A stretch of DNA of 64,000 nt from Campylobacter pinnipediorum subsp. caledonicus (GCF_002022005.1 NZ_CP017258.1:930001-994000), one strand, 5' to 3'. Counted from the first letter of the stretch, positions 38,751 through 48,173 are shown. Numbers and translations are program-made. The notes: generated by a model from the letters alone, not told the origin.

Positions 38751-40103
38751 ATGAGAGAACAATGGGTAAAAAAACGACAAAACGACAAGACGCCTACTCA
38801 AATGTATTACGCAAAAAATGGCATTATAACAGAAGAGATGAAATATGTAGCTGAGATTGAACAGTTAGAACCTGAGTTTGCAAGAGATTGTGTAGCAAAA
38901 GGTAGAATGATAATACCAGCAAACATTAACCATAAAAACCTAATACCTATGGCAATAGGAATAGACACAAAAACAAAGGTAAATGCAAATATAGGAAATT
39001 CTAGTCTAGCGAGTGGATATAACGAAGAGCTTGAAAAGCTTGAGCTATGTCTAAAATACGGCGCTGATACGGTTATGGATCTATCAACTGGTGGCGATCT
39101 TGATCTTATAAGAGAAAATATAATTCAACACTCAACCATACCTATAGGCACTGTTCCTATGTATCAGATAATCCATGATATAACAGACCTTGATAACCTA
39201 AATCCAAAAGCTATGCTTGAGGTATTAGAAAAACAAGCAAAACAAGGTGTTAGTTACTTTACTATACATGCTGGATTTTTATTAAAATTTATGCCATTTG
39301 TTGCAAAAAGAAAGATGGGTATAGTTAGTCGTGGCGGTAGCTTAATGGCTACTTACATGATGAAACACCACAAAGAAAATCCATTTTATGAAATCTTTGA
39401 TGAAATTTTAGATATTTGCGCAAGATATGATGTATCATTATCGCTAGGAGACAGTTTACGTCCTGGCTGTTTATACGATGCTACCGATGAAGCTCAACTA
39501 AGTGAGTTAAAAGTTCTTGGTGAACTAACATTAAAAGCTTGGGAGAAAAATGTCCAAGTTATGATAGAAGGACCAGGACATGTGCCTTTAAATCAAATAG
39601 AATACAATGTAAAAATTCAACAAGAGTGGTGTCATAATGCTCCATTTTATGTTCTTGGGCCACTTGTAACAGACATAGGTGCAGGATATGATCATATAAC
39701 AAGCGCGATAGGTGGTGCATTAGCAGCTAGTCACGGTGTCGCTATGCTTTGTTATGTTACTCCAAAAGAGCATTTAGGACTCCCAAATGCATCCGATGTA
39801 AGAGATGGAATCATATCTCACAAGATAGCAGCACACGCAGCAGATGTTGCCAGAGGTAGAAAAGGTGCAATAGAACGCGATCATGCTATGAGTGATGCTA
39901 GATATGCATTTGATTGGAACAAACAGTTTGAATTAGCGCTTGATCCAGACAAAGCAAGAGAACTTCACGACGAGAGCTTACCTGAAGAGGTATTTAAAGA
40001 AGCTGAGTTTTGTTCTATGTGTGGTCCAAAATTTTGTGCTTACAGAATATCAAAAGATATAGCCAAGCTTGAATGTGAAAGCTATCCGGAAGAAAATAAA
40101 TAA
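38751..40103 (+). CDS. thiC: Phosphomethylpyrimidine synthase ThiC
   Basis: 450 residues from the second of two adjacent ATGs (38751), six bases after TAAGGA. ThiC is a radical-SAM enzyme that rearranges aminoimidazole ribotide to the thiamine pyrimidine. The C-terminal cluster motif CSMCGPKFC (CxxCx4C) is intact, and substrate-site segments [22 protein letters not shown] and [10 protein letters not shown] are present. It is shorter than E. coli ThiC (631) because it lacks the N-terminal extension, which is usual for this lineage. No TPP riboswitch precedes it, in contrast to thiXYZ at 60559. Confidence 0.97.
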   Translation: MREQWVKKRQNDKTPTQMYYAKNGIITEEMKYVAEIEQLEPEFARDCVAKGRMIIPANINHKNLIPMAIGIDTKTKVNANIGNSSLASGYNEELEKLELCLKYGADTVMDLSTGGDLDLIRENIIQHSTIPIGTVPMYQIIHDITDLDNLNPKAMLEVLEKQAKQGVSYFTIHAGFLLKFMPFVAKRKMGIVSRGGSLMATYMMKHHKENPFYEIFDEILDICARYDVSLSLGDSLRPGCLYDATDEAQLSELKVLGELTLKAWEKNVQVMIEGPGHVPLNQIEYNVKIQQEWCHNAPFYVLGPLVTDIGAGYDHITSAIGGALAASHGVAMLCYVTPKEHLGLPNASDVRDGIISHKIAAHAADVARGRKGAIERDHAMSDARYAFDWNKQFELALDPDKARELHDESLPEEVFKEAEFCSMCGPKFCAYRISKDIAKLECESYPEENK

Positions 40104-40209
40104 AATATAAAAAACAAAATTTTATTTTTAAATAATTATTATTTTTTGTTTTTAATATATTTTTAAACTTTTGATATAATTTAAACTTCAAATTATATAA
40201 GGAGAAAAA

Positions 40210-41310
40210 ATGCTAAATAAAGATGAAATTTTAAATCGTCTAAAAGCTGTATCATACCCAGGTTTTGATAAAAGCATAGTTGATTTTGGATTTGTAAAAA
40301 ATATAGAAATAGCAGATAAAATAAAAATAGACATAGAAATAGTAAGCTCAAATCCTGAGGTTGCAAATACTTTAAAAGCTGATGTTGATAGAGTTTTAGT
40401 TGGTAACGAATATGAGCTAAATATAATTCAACCAAAAATACCAGAAGAAAAAAGTAACTCTCAAAGTGGTAAAAATTTAATACCACAAGTAAAAAATGTA
40501 ATAATGATAAGCTCTGGAAAGGGTGGTGTTGGAAAAAGTACAACAACACTAAACCTAGCCATATCAATGGCAAAACTTGGAAAAAAAGTAGGCTTACTTG
40601 ATGCCGATATATATGGTCCAAATATACCTAGAATGCTTGGAGAGGTAAATACCCAACCATCTGTTGTTGGACAAAAATTAAAACCTATACAAAGCCACGG
40701 TATTGAAATGATGAGTATGGGCGTTCTTATGGAAGAAGGAATGAGCCTTATTTGGCGCGGTTCTATGATAATGAAAGCTATAGAGCAACTTTTAAGAGAT
40801 GTTTTATGGAGTGAGTTAGATGTATTATTTTTAGATATGCCTCCAGGAACTGGTGATGCACAACTTACACTAGCTCAAAGTGTTCCTGTAACAGCTGGGG
40901 TTTGCGTAACAACACCTCAAGTAGTAGCCCTTGATGATAGTAAACGTGGGCTTGACATGTTTGAAAAACTCCATATTCCAATCGCTGGTATAGTTGAAAA
41001 TATGAGTGGTTTTATATGCCCTGATAATGGTAAAGAGTATGATATATTTGGAAAAGGCACAACCGATGAGTTGGCTAAAATTTACAAAACAGATATACTA
41101 GCTCAAATACCAATAGAACCAGCAGTAAGACTCGGTGGAGATAGTGGAAAACCGATAAGTTTTTACAATCCTGACTCAGTAACTGCAAAAAGATATCAAG
41201 AAGCAGCTATCAAAATTTGGGAAAAAATAGAAAAAATAAACCAAGATGGTGGAGCAGATAACTCAGAAATACAACCAGTGATGAACGGCAAATCAGCTTG
41301 TAGTCAATAA
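40210..41310 (+). CDS. mrp: Mrp/ApbC-type P-loop Fe-S cluster carrier
   Basis: 366 residues. An N-terminal MIP18/DUF59-type domain (about 1-80) precedes the deviant Walker A SSGKGGVGKSTTTLN (around 98-112), and LLDADIYGPNIPRML follows. These proteins transfer 4Fe-4S clusters between scaffold and target. The usual cluster-bridging CxxC near residue 260 reads ICPDNGKEYD, with only one Cys, so cluster binding may use other residues. A strong AAGGAG precedes the ATG; a hairpin terminator follows. Confidence 0.92.
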   Translation: MLNKDEILNRLKAVSYPGFDKSIVDFGFVKNIEIADKIKIDIEIVSSNPEVANTLKADVDRVLVGNEYELNIIQPKIPEEKSNSQSGKNLIPQVKNVIMISSGKGGVGKSTTTLNLAISMAKLGKKVGLLDADIYGPNIPRMLGEVNTQPSVVGQKLKPIQSHGIEMMSMGVLMEEGMSLIWRGSMIMKAIEQLLRDVLWSELDVLFLDMPPGTGDAQLTLAQSVPVTAGVCVTTPQVVALDDSKRGLDMFEKLHIPIAGIVENMSGFICPDNGKEYDIFGKGTTDELAKIYKTDILAQIPIEPAVRLGGDSGKPISFYNPDSVTAKRYQEAAIKIWEKIEKINQDGGADNSEIQPVMNGKSACSQ

Positions 41311-41317
41311 AACAATT

Positions 41318-41345
41318 AAAGCCCTATTTATATGGGCTTTAATAT
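41318..41345. terminator. Hairpin terminator between mrp and the RND gene
   Basis: AAAGCCC pairs with GGGCTTT around an AT-rich loop, lying between two convergent genes. Confidence 0.75.
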
Positions 41346-43783
41346 TATCTTTTATAAAAACTCATAATCATCTTAGGATACAAAACAAGGGCAGATATAA
41401 GCATAAGCCCCATAACTAAAACTGTCAATAATCCAAAATAAATAGTAGGTATAAAGTTACTAGTTATCATAACACTAAAACCCAAAATGATAGTAAAAGA
41501 TGTATAATACATAGCATAACCTATACTAGAATGCGCTTGTTTGATACTATCTACTGTGTTTTTTGTCTTTTTTTCATGCAAAAATCTATGAGTATAGTGA
41601 ATAATATCATCAACACCTATCCCTATACTTATAGCTGCTATTGTTATACTCATTACATCCAATGGTATACCAAATACTCCAATTATTCCAAACAAAACAC
41701 AAAGTGGCAAGACATTTGCGATTATAGCAAGTGAAGCTATCTTTAAATTTCTAAAAATAAAACAAAACAGAACAAAAAGGACAAATAAACTTATACTTAA
41801 AGTATCTATCTGTGATGTTACTAAGTTAAGCAACACATTATTATAAAGAACCATAAGTCCTGCAATACTAACTTCAACATTATCATCTTTTGTTAGCTCA
41901 TCCAGCGATGATTTGAGATTTTTTAAAAACTCATCTCTTCTTAAATCTTTATCGCTATCAATAATTCTTAAAGAAAAACGAAGCTCATTATCTTTAACAT
42001 TAACATAAGGGGTTAAGAGTATGTTTTTATATTCTAAAGGAAGTTTTTCATACATTGCTGCAAGTAAAAAATCATCAACTTCACCATTATTTAATTCTTT
42101 AATGACTTTTATTAAAGTCCCCAAAGAACTAACAGAACCAACAAATCTTTGTTTTGTTAGATGATCGTGTATCTTTTCTGCTATACGAGTATGATAACTA
42201 TTAAACCAATACTTTGCATCATTTGCATCTTTATTAAACTCGCTCTCAAACTCATCAAATTCATCTTGTGTATCTTTTTTTTCTTCTTTAAATTTAACAA
42301 TAATATCAAGAGGTATAGTTCCACCAAGATTTTCATCAATAACTTGCATGCTTTGTCTAATCTCAGTATTTTCTTTAAAATAACCAATAAAACTATTTTC
42401 AACTTTTACTTTACTTATTCCAAAAACACCAAAGCAAAGTAAGATAGAGCAAACTATATATATTATTTTTTTATCTTTTATAGCAAAATTAGCACAATAC
42501 TCTGTTATATGAAATTTGTTTTCAAATGTCTCTTTTGGAGGTATTTTATTTATATTTGAAATAATACTACTAAAAACCAAGAAAGCTAATAACAACGATA
42601 TACTAATACCAGCACTCATCATAAGCCCAAGCATAACAACTGGTTTTATATCGGCACTCATAAGAGATGTAAAACCTATGATAGTTGTTAAGATCGCCCA
42701 AAAAGATGGACTAGCCTTATCTCTCATGGTGATATAGACTAATTGTTTTTGTGTAAATTTTGGATGTTTGATATAAAATTCCCTATAGCTAACTATCAAA
42801 TGTATTATAATTGATATGCTTATTATCAAAACCAAAGAGACAAAATTTGATGAAACAACTGTGATCTCCCAGCCAAAAAAACCAAACACGCCCATAGAAA
42901 AAAGAACACTTAAAATACATATAGAAATAGGCAAAACCACCCAAATAATCTGCCTAAAAAATAACCATAAACTAATGCATAATAAAATAGTAACACTAAT
43001 ACCGTAGATAAAAATATCATCTTTTACAAAGCTTACCATATCATCAGCTATCATATTTGCACCACCCAAAAATAAAACATTATCCTGGTTATTAAACTTA
43101 GATATAGTGCTTTTGATTTGTTCTAAGTTTTGATGTTCTTTTATGCGTAGTTCATCTCTATACTCTTTAAATTCATTCTTGATTTTTAGAAGTTTTTGCT
43201 TTTGCTCGTTTGTTATAGTTGAGTTTGATTCAAATGCTAATAATAAATTTCTTTCACTAAGCAATTTATTAAACTTAACATCTGATTTTAGATTTAATAC
43301 TATTGCTGTTGTTTTAAGATCTTTACTAATTAAATTTTGACTATAAATAGGGCTATTTTTAAACTCATCTTCAACCAACTTCTTATCAATATCTTTGTCT
43401 ATAAGCGTTGGAGTATGATCTAAAATACCACCTATTCCACCTTTTACACTCTTTAACAGTGGGACATTTATTATAGAGACTACACTTGTCACAAGCTCAT
43501 TTTTTTCAAGTTCACTACTTAGGCTAGATATTAGATTTATGCTTTTTTCTGATAAGATACTATCTTTAGGTGTATATGTAACAACTAAAAAATTTGGAGA
43601 TACATATCTTTTTGATATATCACGCCATATAGACAAATCTTTATCATTCTCTAGTAAAAGTGTTTCCGAAGATGCATCTATTTGTAGCTTTGTAGAATAA
43701 TATCCAAAAAAAATAGTAGCAAAAAAAACAAAAGCTAATATGATTTTTGAATATACTATTGTGTATTTTAATACTTTTTTCAA
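41345..43783 (-). CDS. RND/MMPL-family lipid transporter of the mla operon
   Basis: 812 residues with the duplicated RND layout: one helix near the N-terminus, a periplasmic domain (about 35-245), a bundle of membrane helices (250-430), a second helix near 435-455, a second periplasmic loop and a final bundle (630-805). Sequence type is HpnN/MMPL-like (GIGVDDIIHYTHRF). It is last in an operon with mlaC and mlaA, as in Cj1371-Cj1373. Inferred role: energised phospholipid movement between the membranes with MlaC. A hopanoid role is unlikely because no hopanoid genes are present. Confidence 0.88.
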   Translation of the reverse strand: MKKVLKYTIVYSKIILAFVFFATIFFGYYSTKLQIDASSETLLLENDKDLSIWRDISKRYVSPNFLVVTYTPKDSILSEKSINLISSLSSELEKNELVTSVVSIINVPLLKSVKGGIGGILDHTPTLIDKDIDKKLVEDEFKNSPIYSQNLISKDLKTTAIVLNLKSDVKFNKLLSERNLLLAFESNSTITNEQKQKLLKIKNEFKEYRDELRIKEHQNLEQIKSTISKFNNQDNVLFLGGANMIADDMVSFVKDDIFIYGISVTILLCISLWLFFRQIIWVVLPISICILSVLFSMGVFGFFGWEITVVSSNFVSLVLIISISIIIHLIVSYREFYIKHPKFTQKQLVYITMRDKASPSFWAILTTIIGFTSLMSADIKPVVMLGLMMSAGISISLLLAFLVFSSIISNINKIPPKETFENKFHITEYCANFAIKDKKIIYIVCSILLCFGVFGISKVKVENSFIGYFKENTEIRQSMQVIDENLGGTIPLDIIVKFKEEKKDTQDEFDEFESEFNKDANDAKYWFNSYHTRIAEKIHDHLTKQRFVGSVSSLGTLIKVIKELNNGEVDDFLLAAMYEKLPLEYKNILLTPYVNVKDNELRFSLRIIDSDKDLRRDEFLKNLKSSLDELTKDDNVEVSIAGLMVLYNNVLLNLVTSQIDTLSISLFVLFVLFCFIFRNLKIASLAIIANVLPLCVLFGIIGVFGIPLDVMSITIAAISIGIGVDDIIHYTHRFLHEKKTKNTVDSIKQAHSSIGYAMYYTSFTIILGFSVMITSNFIPTIYFGLLTVLVMGLMLISALVLYPKMIMSFYKR

Positions 43784-43787
43784 CTAA

Positions 43788-44369
43788 TTAATTCTCGTTT
43801 GATTTATTTAGCTTTTTCATTAAAACAGAAAAATCTGTATTTTCAAGTAAATCTCCAAATTGACTTCTATATGTTTGAATTATACTTATACCAACAATGT
43901 CTATATCATAAACAAGCCAGCCACGCTCTTTTGCATTATAAAATTTATATGTAAAATTATACACATTTCCGTTATCAACAACCTCACCTTTAAGAAAGTA
44001 TCTATTTTGTTGAGGCTCTATGGCATCTTTTAAGACAATATCTTGACCTGCATAATTTTTAATTTTATCAATATAATTATCTTTCAAATTTATCTCAAAA
44101 GCTTTTGCAAATTCTTTTTGTTGTTCTTTACTTAAAGCTTTATAGTTTCTACCCAAACTTATTTTTGCCATTTGTTCATAATCAAATATAGGATCAAATT
44201 CAGCAAAAACCAACTTCAATTTTTCATCTTCATCTAAGCTTTTATTGCTTAAAACAGCTAAAGCATTATCCATTTTTTTAGATACAATATCTCTTATCTC
44301 GTTTTTTTCAATGCAAAAACCAAAAGTTATTGTAAACATTAAAACCAGTATAAATTTTAAAATTTTCAT
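43788..44369 (-). CDS. mlaC: MlaC/Ttg2D-family periplasmic phospholipid carrier
   Basis: 193 residues. A signal peptide ends near FGFC, followed by the MlaC domain: KLVFAEFDPIFDYEQMAKISLGRNYKALS, LKDNYIDKIKNYAG and KERGWLVYDIDIVGISIIQTYRSQF are recognisable family segments when read in order. MlaC shuttles phospholipid across the periplasm. Gene order MlaA, MlaC, RND with gaps of 1 and 4 nt shows one operon. Confidence 0.92.
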   Translation of the reverse strand: MKILKFILVLMFTITFGFCIEKNEIRDIVSKKMDNALAVLSNKSLDEDEKLKLVFAEFDPIFDYEQMAKISLGRNYKALSKEQQKEFAKAFEINLKDNYIDKIKNYAGQDIVLKDAIEPQQNRYFLKGEVVDNGNVYNFTYKFYNAKERGWLVYDIDIVGISIIQTYRSQFGDLLENTDFSVLMKKLNKSNEN

Positions 44370-44370
44370 A

Positions 44371-45063
44371 TTATTCCTTTATCAAAAAATCTCGCCTTTG
44401 CTCATAGGCATCACGTAAAAATGGATATAACTCTATCGCATCTTTTCTAATTTCTTTATACGGTATCTGTAAAGAATTTGAGTTTAGTTTTCCAAATACT
44501 TTTACACCACTGGCTACATCATCTTCTCCAAAATATGTAGTAGGATCTGAAAAATAATCTCCAGCTATACCAAACATATCTCTTAAATTTGAAGGTCCTA
44601 GTATAGGCAATACCACATGAAATCCTTTTCCTATTCCCCAATATCCAAGAGTTTGACCAAAATCTTCATCATGTCTAGGTATTTTATAATAAGTTGTAGC
44701 TATATCGCTAATGCCACCAAATCCCATAATTGTATTTGCTACAAATCTAAGTGTTTCGTCCCTAGCATTACCAAATTTAAATTGTAAGATATTATTTACA
44801 AAACGGATTGGAAAAAGTAAATTATCAAAAAAATTGCCTATAGCAGTTCTTCCTTGTTCTGGAACGACAACCTTATATCCATAAACCACAGGATCAAAAA
44901 TATTTAGGTAAATAAAATCATTTACATTTGTCATAACCCTATTATAACCACTTAGTGGATCAAATACTACTTGCTTATCATCAGAAAATTCGTTATCAAA
45001 ATCATCAAAATCATCAGAAAACGACAAGCTAAATGTAATAAGAATGGCAAAAAATATTTTCAT
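44371..45063 (-). CDS. mlaA: MlaA (VacJ) family outer-membrane lipid-asymmetry protein
   Basis: 230 residues. The family core is clear: DPLSGYNRVMTNVND, PIRFVNNILQF, FGGISDIATTYYKIPRHDEDFGQTLGYWGIGKGFHVVLPILGPSNLRD in parts, and a late FLRDAYEQRRDF. MlaA extracts misplaced phospholipids from the outer leaflet. The signal peptide ends SLSFSDD and the protein contains no Cys, so unlike E. coli MlaA it cannot be a lipoprotein. It is first of the mlaA-mlaC-RND operon. Confidence 0.93.
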   Translation of the reverse strand: MKIFFAILITFSLSFSDDFDDFDNEFSDDKQVVFDPLSGYNRVMTNVNDFIYLNIFDPVVYGYKVVVPEQGRTAIGNFFDNLLFPIRFVNNILQFKFGNARDETLRFVANTIMGFGGISDIATTYYKIPRHDEDFGQTLGYWGIGKGFHVVLPILGPSNLRDMFGIAGDYFSDPTTYFGEDDVASGVKVFGKLNSNSLQIPYKEIRKDAIELYPFLRDAYEQRRDFLIKE

Positions 45064-45122
45064 AAAATCTCCAAAAAAATTATAATCTATTATTATAGCT
45101 TATTTTATATTTTTTAATTCTT

Positions 45123-45854
45123 TTAAATCTTTAAAACATATCTTCTGACAAGTAAATGTGTTAAAAATATTACAAAGAATAATTGAAAAAATAATCCTAA
45201 AATAGGGATTAAACAGACAGCGTAAAACGCAAGACAAGATAGCATAAATAAAAATCCACCATTTTCCAAATAAGCTATTTTAAATTTAATCTCATTTAGT
45301 ATGTTTGAACCAACATCAATAAGTAAAAATTTATAATAAAGATAAAAAAACGGCACACTTATAATAATAAAATTTACAAATGGCAAAAACAAAAATGGCA
45401 AACAAACAATAAAAATAAAAATAAATTTAATCAAAATAGCACACATACTTTTTGTTACAAATATGAAATTTACAGGATTTTCTATATCTATATTATAATG
45501 CCTTAAATTTATCTCTTTAACAACCATAGGTGTTAAAAAACCAACAATTATTAAAGATGAAAACACACTAGCCACCAACACAAAATAAGCAACCAAAACA
45601 TATATGATTGAATAAAAGGTCCACTTAAATAAAACACCTTCTGTTATGGCTTGAAAAAAACTATACTTATTTAAATCAAAATATTCATATCCCCATCCTG
45701 ACAATGTGTCTATAATAAACTCGGTTAAATTCACACTGGCAAAATAAGCAGAAAAGCCAAAAACAAGGACACTAAGCAAAAATGGCAAAACAGAAAGGAG
45801 CATTATCTTCTTACTCCAAAAATCAGCAAAGCTAAGTCTAAAAATATCTATCAT
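45123..45854 (-). CDS. EI24/CysZ-like multi-pass membrane protein
   Basis: 243 residues with four to five hydrophobic segments, including a long double helix around 145-180 (FIFIFIVCLPFLFLPFVNFIIISVPFFYLYYKF, given as one block of positions). The fold pattern is EI24-domain. CysZ of this family moves sulfate in E. coli, but with no sulfate assimilation genes around, no substrate is assigned. Its start overlaps the dUTPase stop by 4 nt. Confidence 0.75.
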   Translation of the reverse strand: MIDIFRLSFADFWSKKIMLLSVLPFLLSVLVFGFSAYFASVNLTEFIIDTLSGWGYEYFDLNKYSFFQAITEGVLFKWTFYSIIYVLVAYFVLVASVFSSLIIVGFLTPMVVKEINLRHYNIDIENPVNFIFVTKSMCAILIKFIFIFIVCLPFLFLPFVNFIIISVPFFYLYYKFLLIDVGSNILNEIKFKIAYLENGGFLFMLSCLAFYAVCLIPILGLFFQLFFVIFLTHLLVRRYVLKI

Positions 45855-46546
45855 TTTATTTTTGCATATTCTTTTTGCAATGCATCATAAATCTCATCAG
45901 TGTTTATTACACCAAGCTTTATAATTTCACTCATTACAACATTATCTTCACGGTTATCCCATATTTTTTTATAAGTTCCCTCTTTATATCCATTATCTTG
46001 TCTAAATTTATTTAAGACATTTTTTGCAACATAACATTCATATAAAGATTCTAAATTTACTCCGCATTTTAAGGCGACTACAAAATACTTCTTTAAAATA
46101 TCAAACATATCATACTCAAAACTACTACATTCATTTATAAGTCTTTCTATATCGTTTATTATCTCATATATGCTTTCATTTTTTACATTATAAGCCTCTT
46201 TACAAAAATCATCAAAACCACTAGAAAAAACTATATCATTGCAAAGTTTTTCTATATCACCCAAGCCTTTTATATGGTATTGTTCAAGCATTAAACTCAT
46301 TATAAAATGCCAAATATCAACAACTTCTACTCTTAAATTTTCTTCATCTGTTTGAGATGATATATCTTTCCAATGTTTCCAAGCAAAGCTATCTATAAGC
46401 TCAGCACACTCCATATATATACATCTTCGCCAACTTATAATCTTATTTTTATTTGTATAGCCATTTTCCCATCCAAGACCATTGGTATCATCATTTAGCT
46501 TTTGTTGCATTTTTATCATATTAAAAATCAATTCTTTTGTTTGCAT
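45851..46546 (-). CDS. dut: Dimeric dUTP diphosphatase
   Basis: 231 residues, of the all-alpha dimeric dUTPase type found in Campylobacter (Cj1451), unrelated to the trimeric Dut. It hydrolyses dUTP to dUMP and PPi. Metal-binding motifs are visible: ExxE-type in YMECAELIDSFAWKHWK (around 45-61) and VEVVDIWHFIMSL (around 76-88), plus KVAYNVKNE-like and KNVLNKFRQDNGYKEGTYKKIW near the C-terminus. It is coupled by overlap to the EI24 gene. Confidence 0.92.
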   Translation of the reverse strand: MQTKELIFNMIKMQQKLNDDTNGLGWENGYTNKNKIISWRRCIYMECAELIDSFAWKHWKDISSQTDEENLRVEVVDIWHFIMSLMLEQYHIKGLGDIEKLCNDIVFSSGFDDFCKEAYNVKNESIYEIINDIERLINECSSFEYDMFDILKKYFVVALKCGVNLESLYECYVAKNVLNKFRQDNGYKEGTYKKIWDNREDNVVMSEIIKLGVINTDEIYDALQKEYAKIK

Positions 46547-46667
46547 ATTTATCTATCCTTTCAATTTTAAGCCCAATTTTATCAAAATAAAGTAAAAAAT
46601 TGATATAAATCATTTATTTTTTAAAGCATATAAGTATAATAAGGCAAATTTTATTCAAGGAGAAAAA

Positions 46668-46856
46668 ATGAGAGAAAATGATTTAGTAGTGTGTAATGTT
46701 TGTGGAATCAAAAGTACAGAAGATGAAAACGCTGTATTTGTAAGAGCGCATAAAAACAAAGAAGAGGTTGATATATGCACTAACTGCATTCCTAGTGTTA
46801 TTCATGGTTCTGGGAATGTAGTTAGGTCAAACGAACAAACAAAAGCTGATTTATAA
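46668..46856 (+). CDS. Small double-CxxC protein, probable zinc ribbon
   Basis: 62 residues with Cys pairs in VVCNVCGIKS and VDICTNCIPS, spaced like a zinc ribbon. It has a strong AAGGAG before the ATG and its own upstream region. The C-terminal tail is polar. I recognise no named family, though the good ribosome site and codon pattern make it convincing. It is convergent with the next gene, 7 bp away. Confidence 0.75.
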   Translation: MRENDLVVCNVCGIKSTEDENAVFVRAHKNKEEVDICTNCIPSVIHGSGNVVRSNEQTKADL

Positions 46857-46863
46857 GATAAGG

Positions 46864-47379
46864 CTAGACATAAAACGAGAATTTATTTGTCTTATCAAGT
46901 AAATTCTCAAATAATTTTTGTGTTTTTATAAGCAAATCTCTACTAGCTTTATTTTTTGCCAATAAATCATCAAAAGCTTTAAGGGTGCTATCTGCGATAA
47001 GATTTGAATGATTTAAATCTCTAGCTTCCGGGAGTTTTTGTTTCATTGAATTTGCTAGATTTGCTATTTCTTGATTTGAAAAATTCATACCCTCGTTTAC
47101 ATTTTTCATAAATTCATCTATTTTTGGCGAAATTTCTTCCAATGCCTTTTTTATCTCAGCCATATCATTTGCATCCAATCCATCGCCTACATAAGAAAAC
47201 TCATATCCATATTCGTGCTTTAAACTAAGAGATGTAAAACTAGTATTTCCGTCTGTTGCATTTTTATACTCTACATTTTTATTATCATACATTGCAAGAT
47301 TTATTTTATCTCCAGAGCTTGTTTTGAAAGAAAAGTCAAAAGAGTTAAAATTTGATTGTGAATATAATTTAGTTTGCAT
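46864..47379 (-). CDS. Conserved hypothetical protein
   Basis: 171 residues, soluble, no signal peptide, no Cys. The N-terminal part is polar and beta-rich (FDFSFKTSSGDKINLAMYDN); the C-terminal half is helical with Lys/Asn-rich repeats of hydrophobic residues (IANLANSMKQKLP, DDLLAKNKASRDLLIKTQKL). AAGGA precedes the ATG. Its upstream region overlaps the left copy of the direct repeat that bounds the 47.5-51.0 kb cassette, and a TATAAT (minus strand, 47450-47455) inside that repeat may now serve as its -10. Function unknown. Confidence 0.7.
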   Translation of the reverse strand: MQTKLYSQSNFNSFDFSFKTSSGDKINLAMYDNKNVEYKNATDGNTSFTSLSLKHEYGYEFSYVGDGLDANDMAEIKKALEEISPKIDEFMKNVNEGMNFSNQEIANLANSMKQKLPEARDLNHSNLIADSTLKAFDDLLAKNKASRDLLIKTQKLFENLLDKTNKFSFYV

Positions 47380-47420
47380 ATTATTCCTTGAAAATATTTT
47401 ATATACATATCGGCAAAAAA

Positions 47421-47473
47421 TTTATATTTTTAAGGCTTCAAAAATTAAAATTATAAAAATGTATTGTTTTAGT
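47421..47473 (+). repeat. Left copy of direct repeat flanking the acquired cassette
   Basis: 53 bp matching 51036-51097 with five substitutions and one 9-nt gap (GGATAAAAA missing here). It ends with ATG and four altered codons of the DUF1294 gene (TGT-TGT-TTT-GGT there, TAT-TGT-TTT-AGT here), and the gap removes the ribosome binding site. So this is a dead copy of that gene's leader. Confidence 0.8.
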
Positions 47474-47505
47474 AAACAATATAAAGTCAAACATTAAATA
47501 TTAAT

Positions 47506-47946
47506 TTATAGATTAAAATAGTTTTCATCTTTTTTTAAAATATCAACAAAAAGATTTAAATTTTTTCTAGCATCTACAACACTTATAGCAGAAACAGCAA
47601 AAGAAAATATAGGATCATCTGTCCTATATACCCCTTTTAATTTTCTAAAGAATTCGCCTAAAATACCAACTTTACTTTTTGATTTTTCTTTATCATAAAT
47701 ATCTCTATCACAAAAGCTATATGTAAAAGTGGGCATCATAACAATTCCTTCTTTTCAACAATATCAAAAAAAAACTTTACATATATTTGACAATAATTTA
47801 TCGTAATCTATTAATGCTCTTCCAAACTCAAAAATACTACTGTGAATACAAATATAATCCCCTCTTTTTATCCCTAGATTATACAAACATTCTAATAAAT
47901 CTTTATCGGAGAATTTTTTACCATTATGTATAAAAAGTTCGTTCAT
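47506..47946 (-). pseudogene. Broken AAC(3)-family N-acyltransferase
   Basis: Two fragments in different frames form the start of an aminoglycoside N3-acetyltransferase-like protein. The first, 47764-47946, reads GIKRGDYICIHSSIFEFGR. It ends at a run of nine T (minus strand) that shifts into TGA. The second, 47506-47739, reads MMPTFTYSFCDRD. At least one more frame change lies between them. The C-terminal half of the family (normally about 260-270 residues) is missing, including the usual His/Asp active-site region downstream. Family members in surface-sugar clusters acylate amino-sugars; antibiotic resistance is not implied. The first start overlaps the ACP stop (ATGA). Confidence 0.75.
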
Positions 47947-48173
47947 TGTTCGTTCATTGCTTCTTTGATCATATTTTCTATCTTATCAAAACTTTCAAAA
48001 TTTTCTATTTTAATAAATTTTGAGTCAAGAGGTTTTCCTATAATTGTATCTATCTCTACTATTATCTTCATAATATCTATAGAGTCTAAAATACCAGATG
48101 TAATCATATTTTTAGCCGTTACATCTATGTTTGGTTTTCCTATTTTTTCAAAAATCCTTTTTAAATGATTCAT
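47943..48173 (-). CDS. Acyl/peptidyl carrier protein
   Basis: 76 residues. The phosphopantetheine site is Ser31 in SGILDSIDIMKII, with the usual acidic four-helix layout, although it is less acidic than housekeeping AcpP. Its start lies within the adenylation gene (26-nt overlap) and its stop overlaps the acyltransferase start. It is therefore the dedicated carrier for the adjacent adenylation enzyme: the activated acid would be held as a thioester here. Confidence 0.88.
   Translation of the reverse strand: MNHLKRIFEKIGKPNIDVTAKNMITSGILDSIDIMKIIVEIDTIIGKPLDSKFIKIENFESFDKIENMIKEAMNEQ

Noticed and set aside
40193-40621. 142-codon minus-strand frame opposite mrp
   Set aside because: Leu/Phe/His/Gln-rich shadow of mrp with no start signal.
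47764-47774. Simple phase-variable switch at the T9/A9 run
   Set aside because: Changing the run by one base restores only about nine codons before another stop; further frame changes and truncation remain.
47506-47946. Aminoglycoside resistance gene
   Set aside because: The AAC(3)-like frame is broken and lacks its C-terminal half, and its operon partners point to surface-glycan chemistry.
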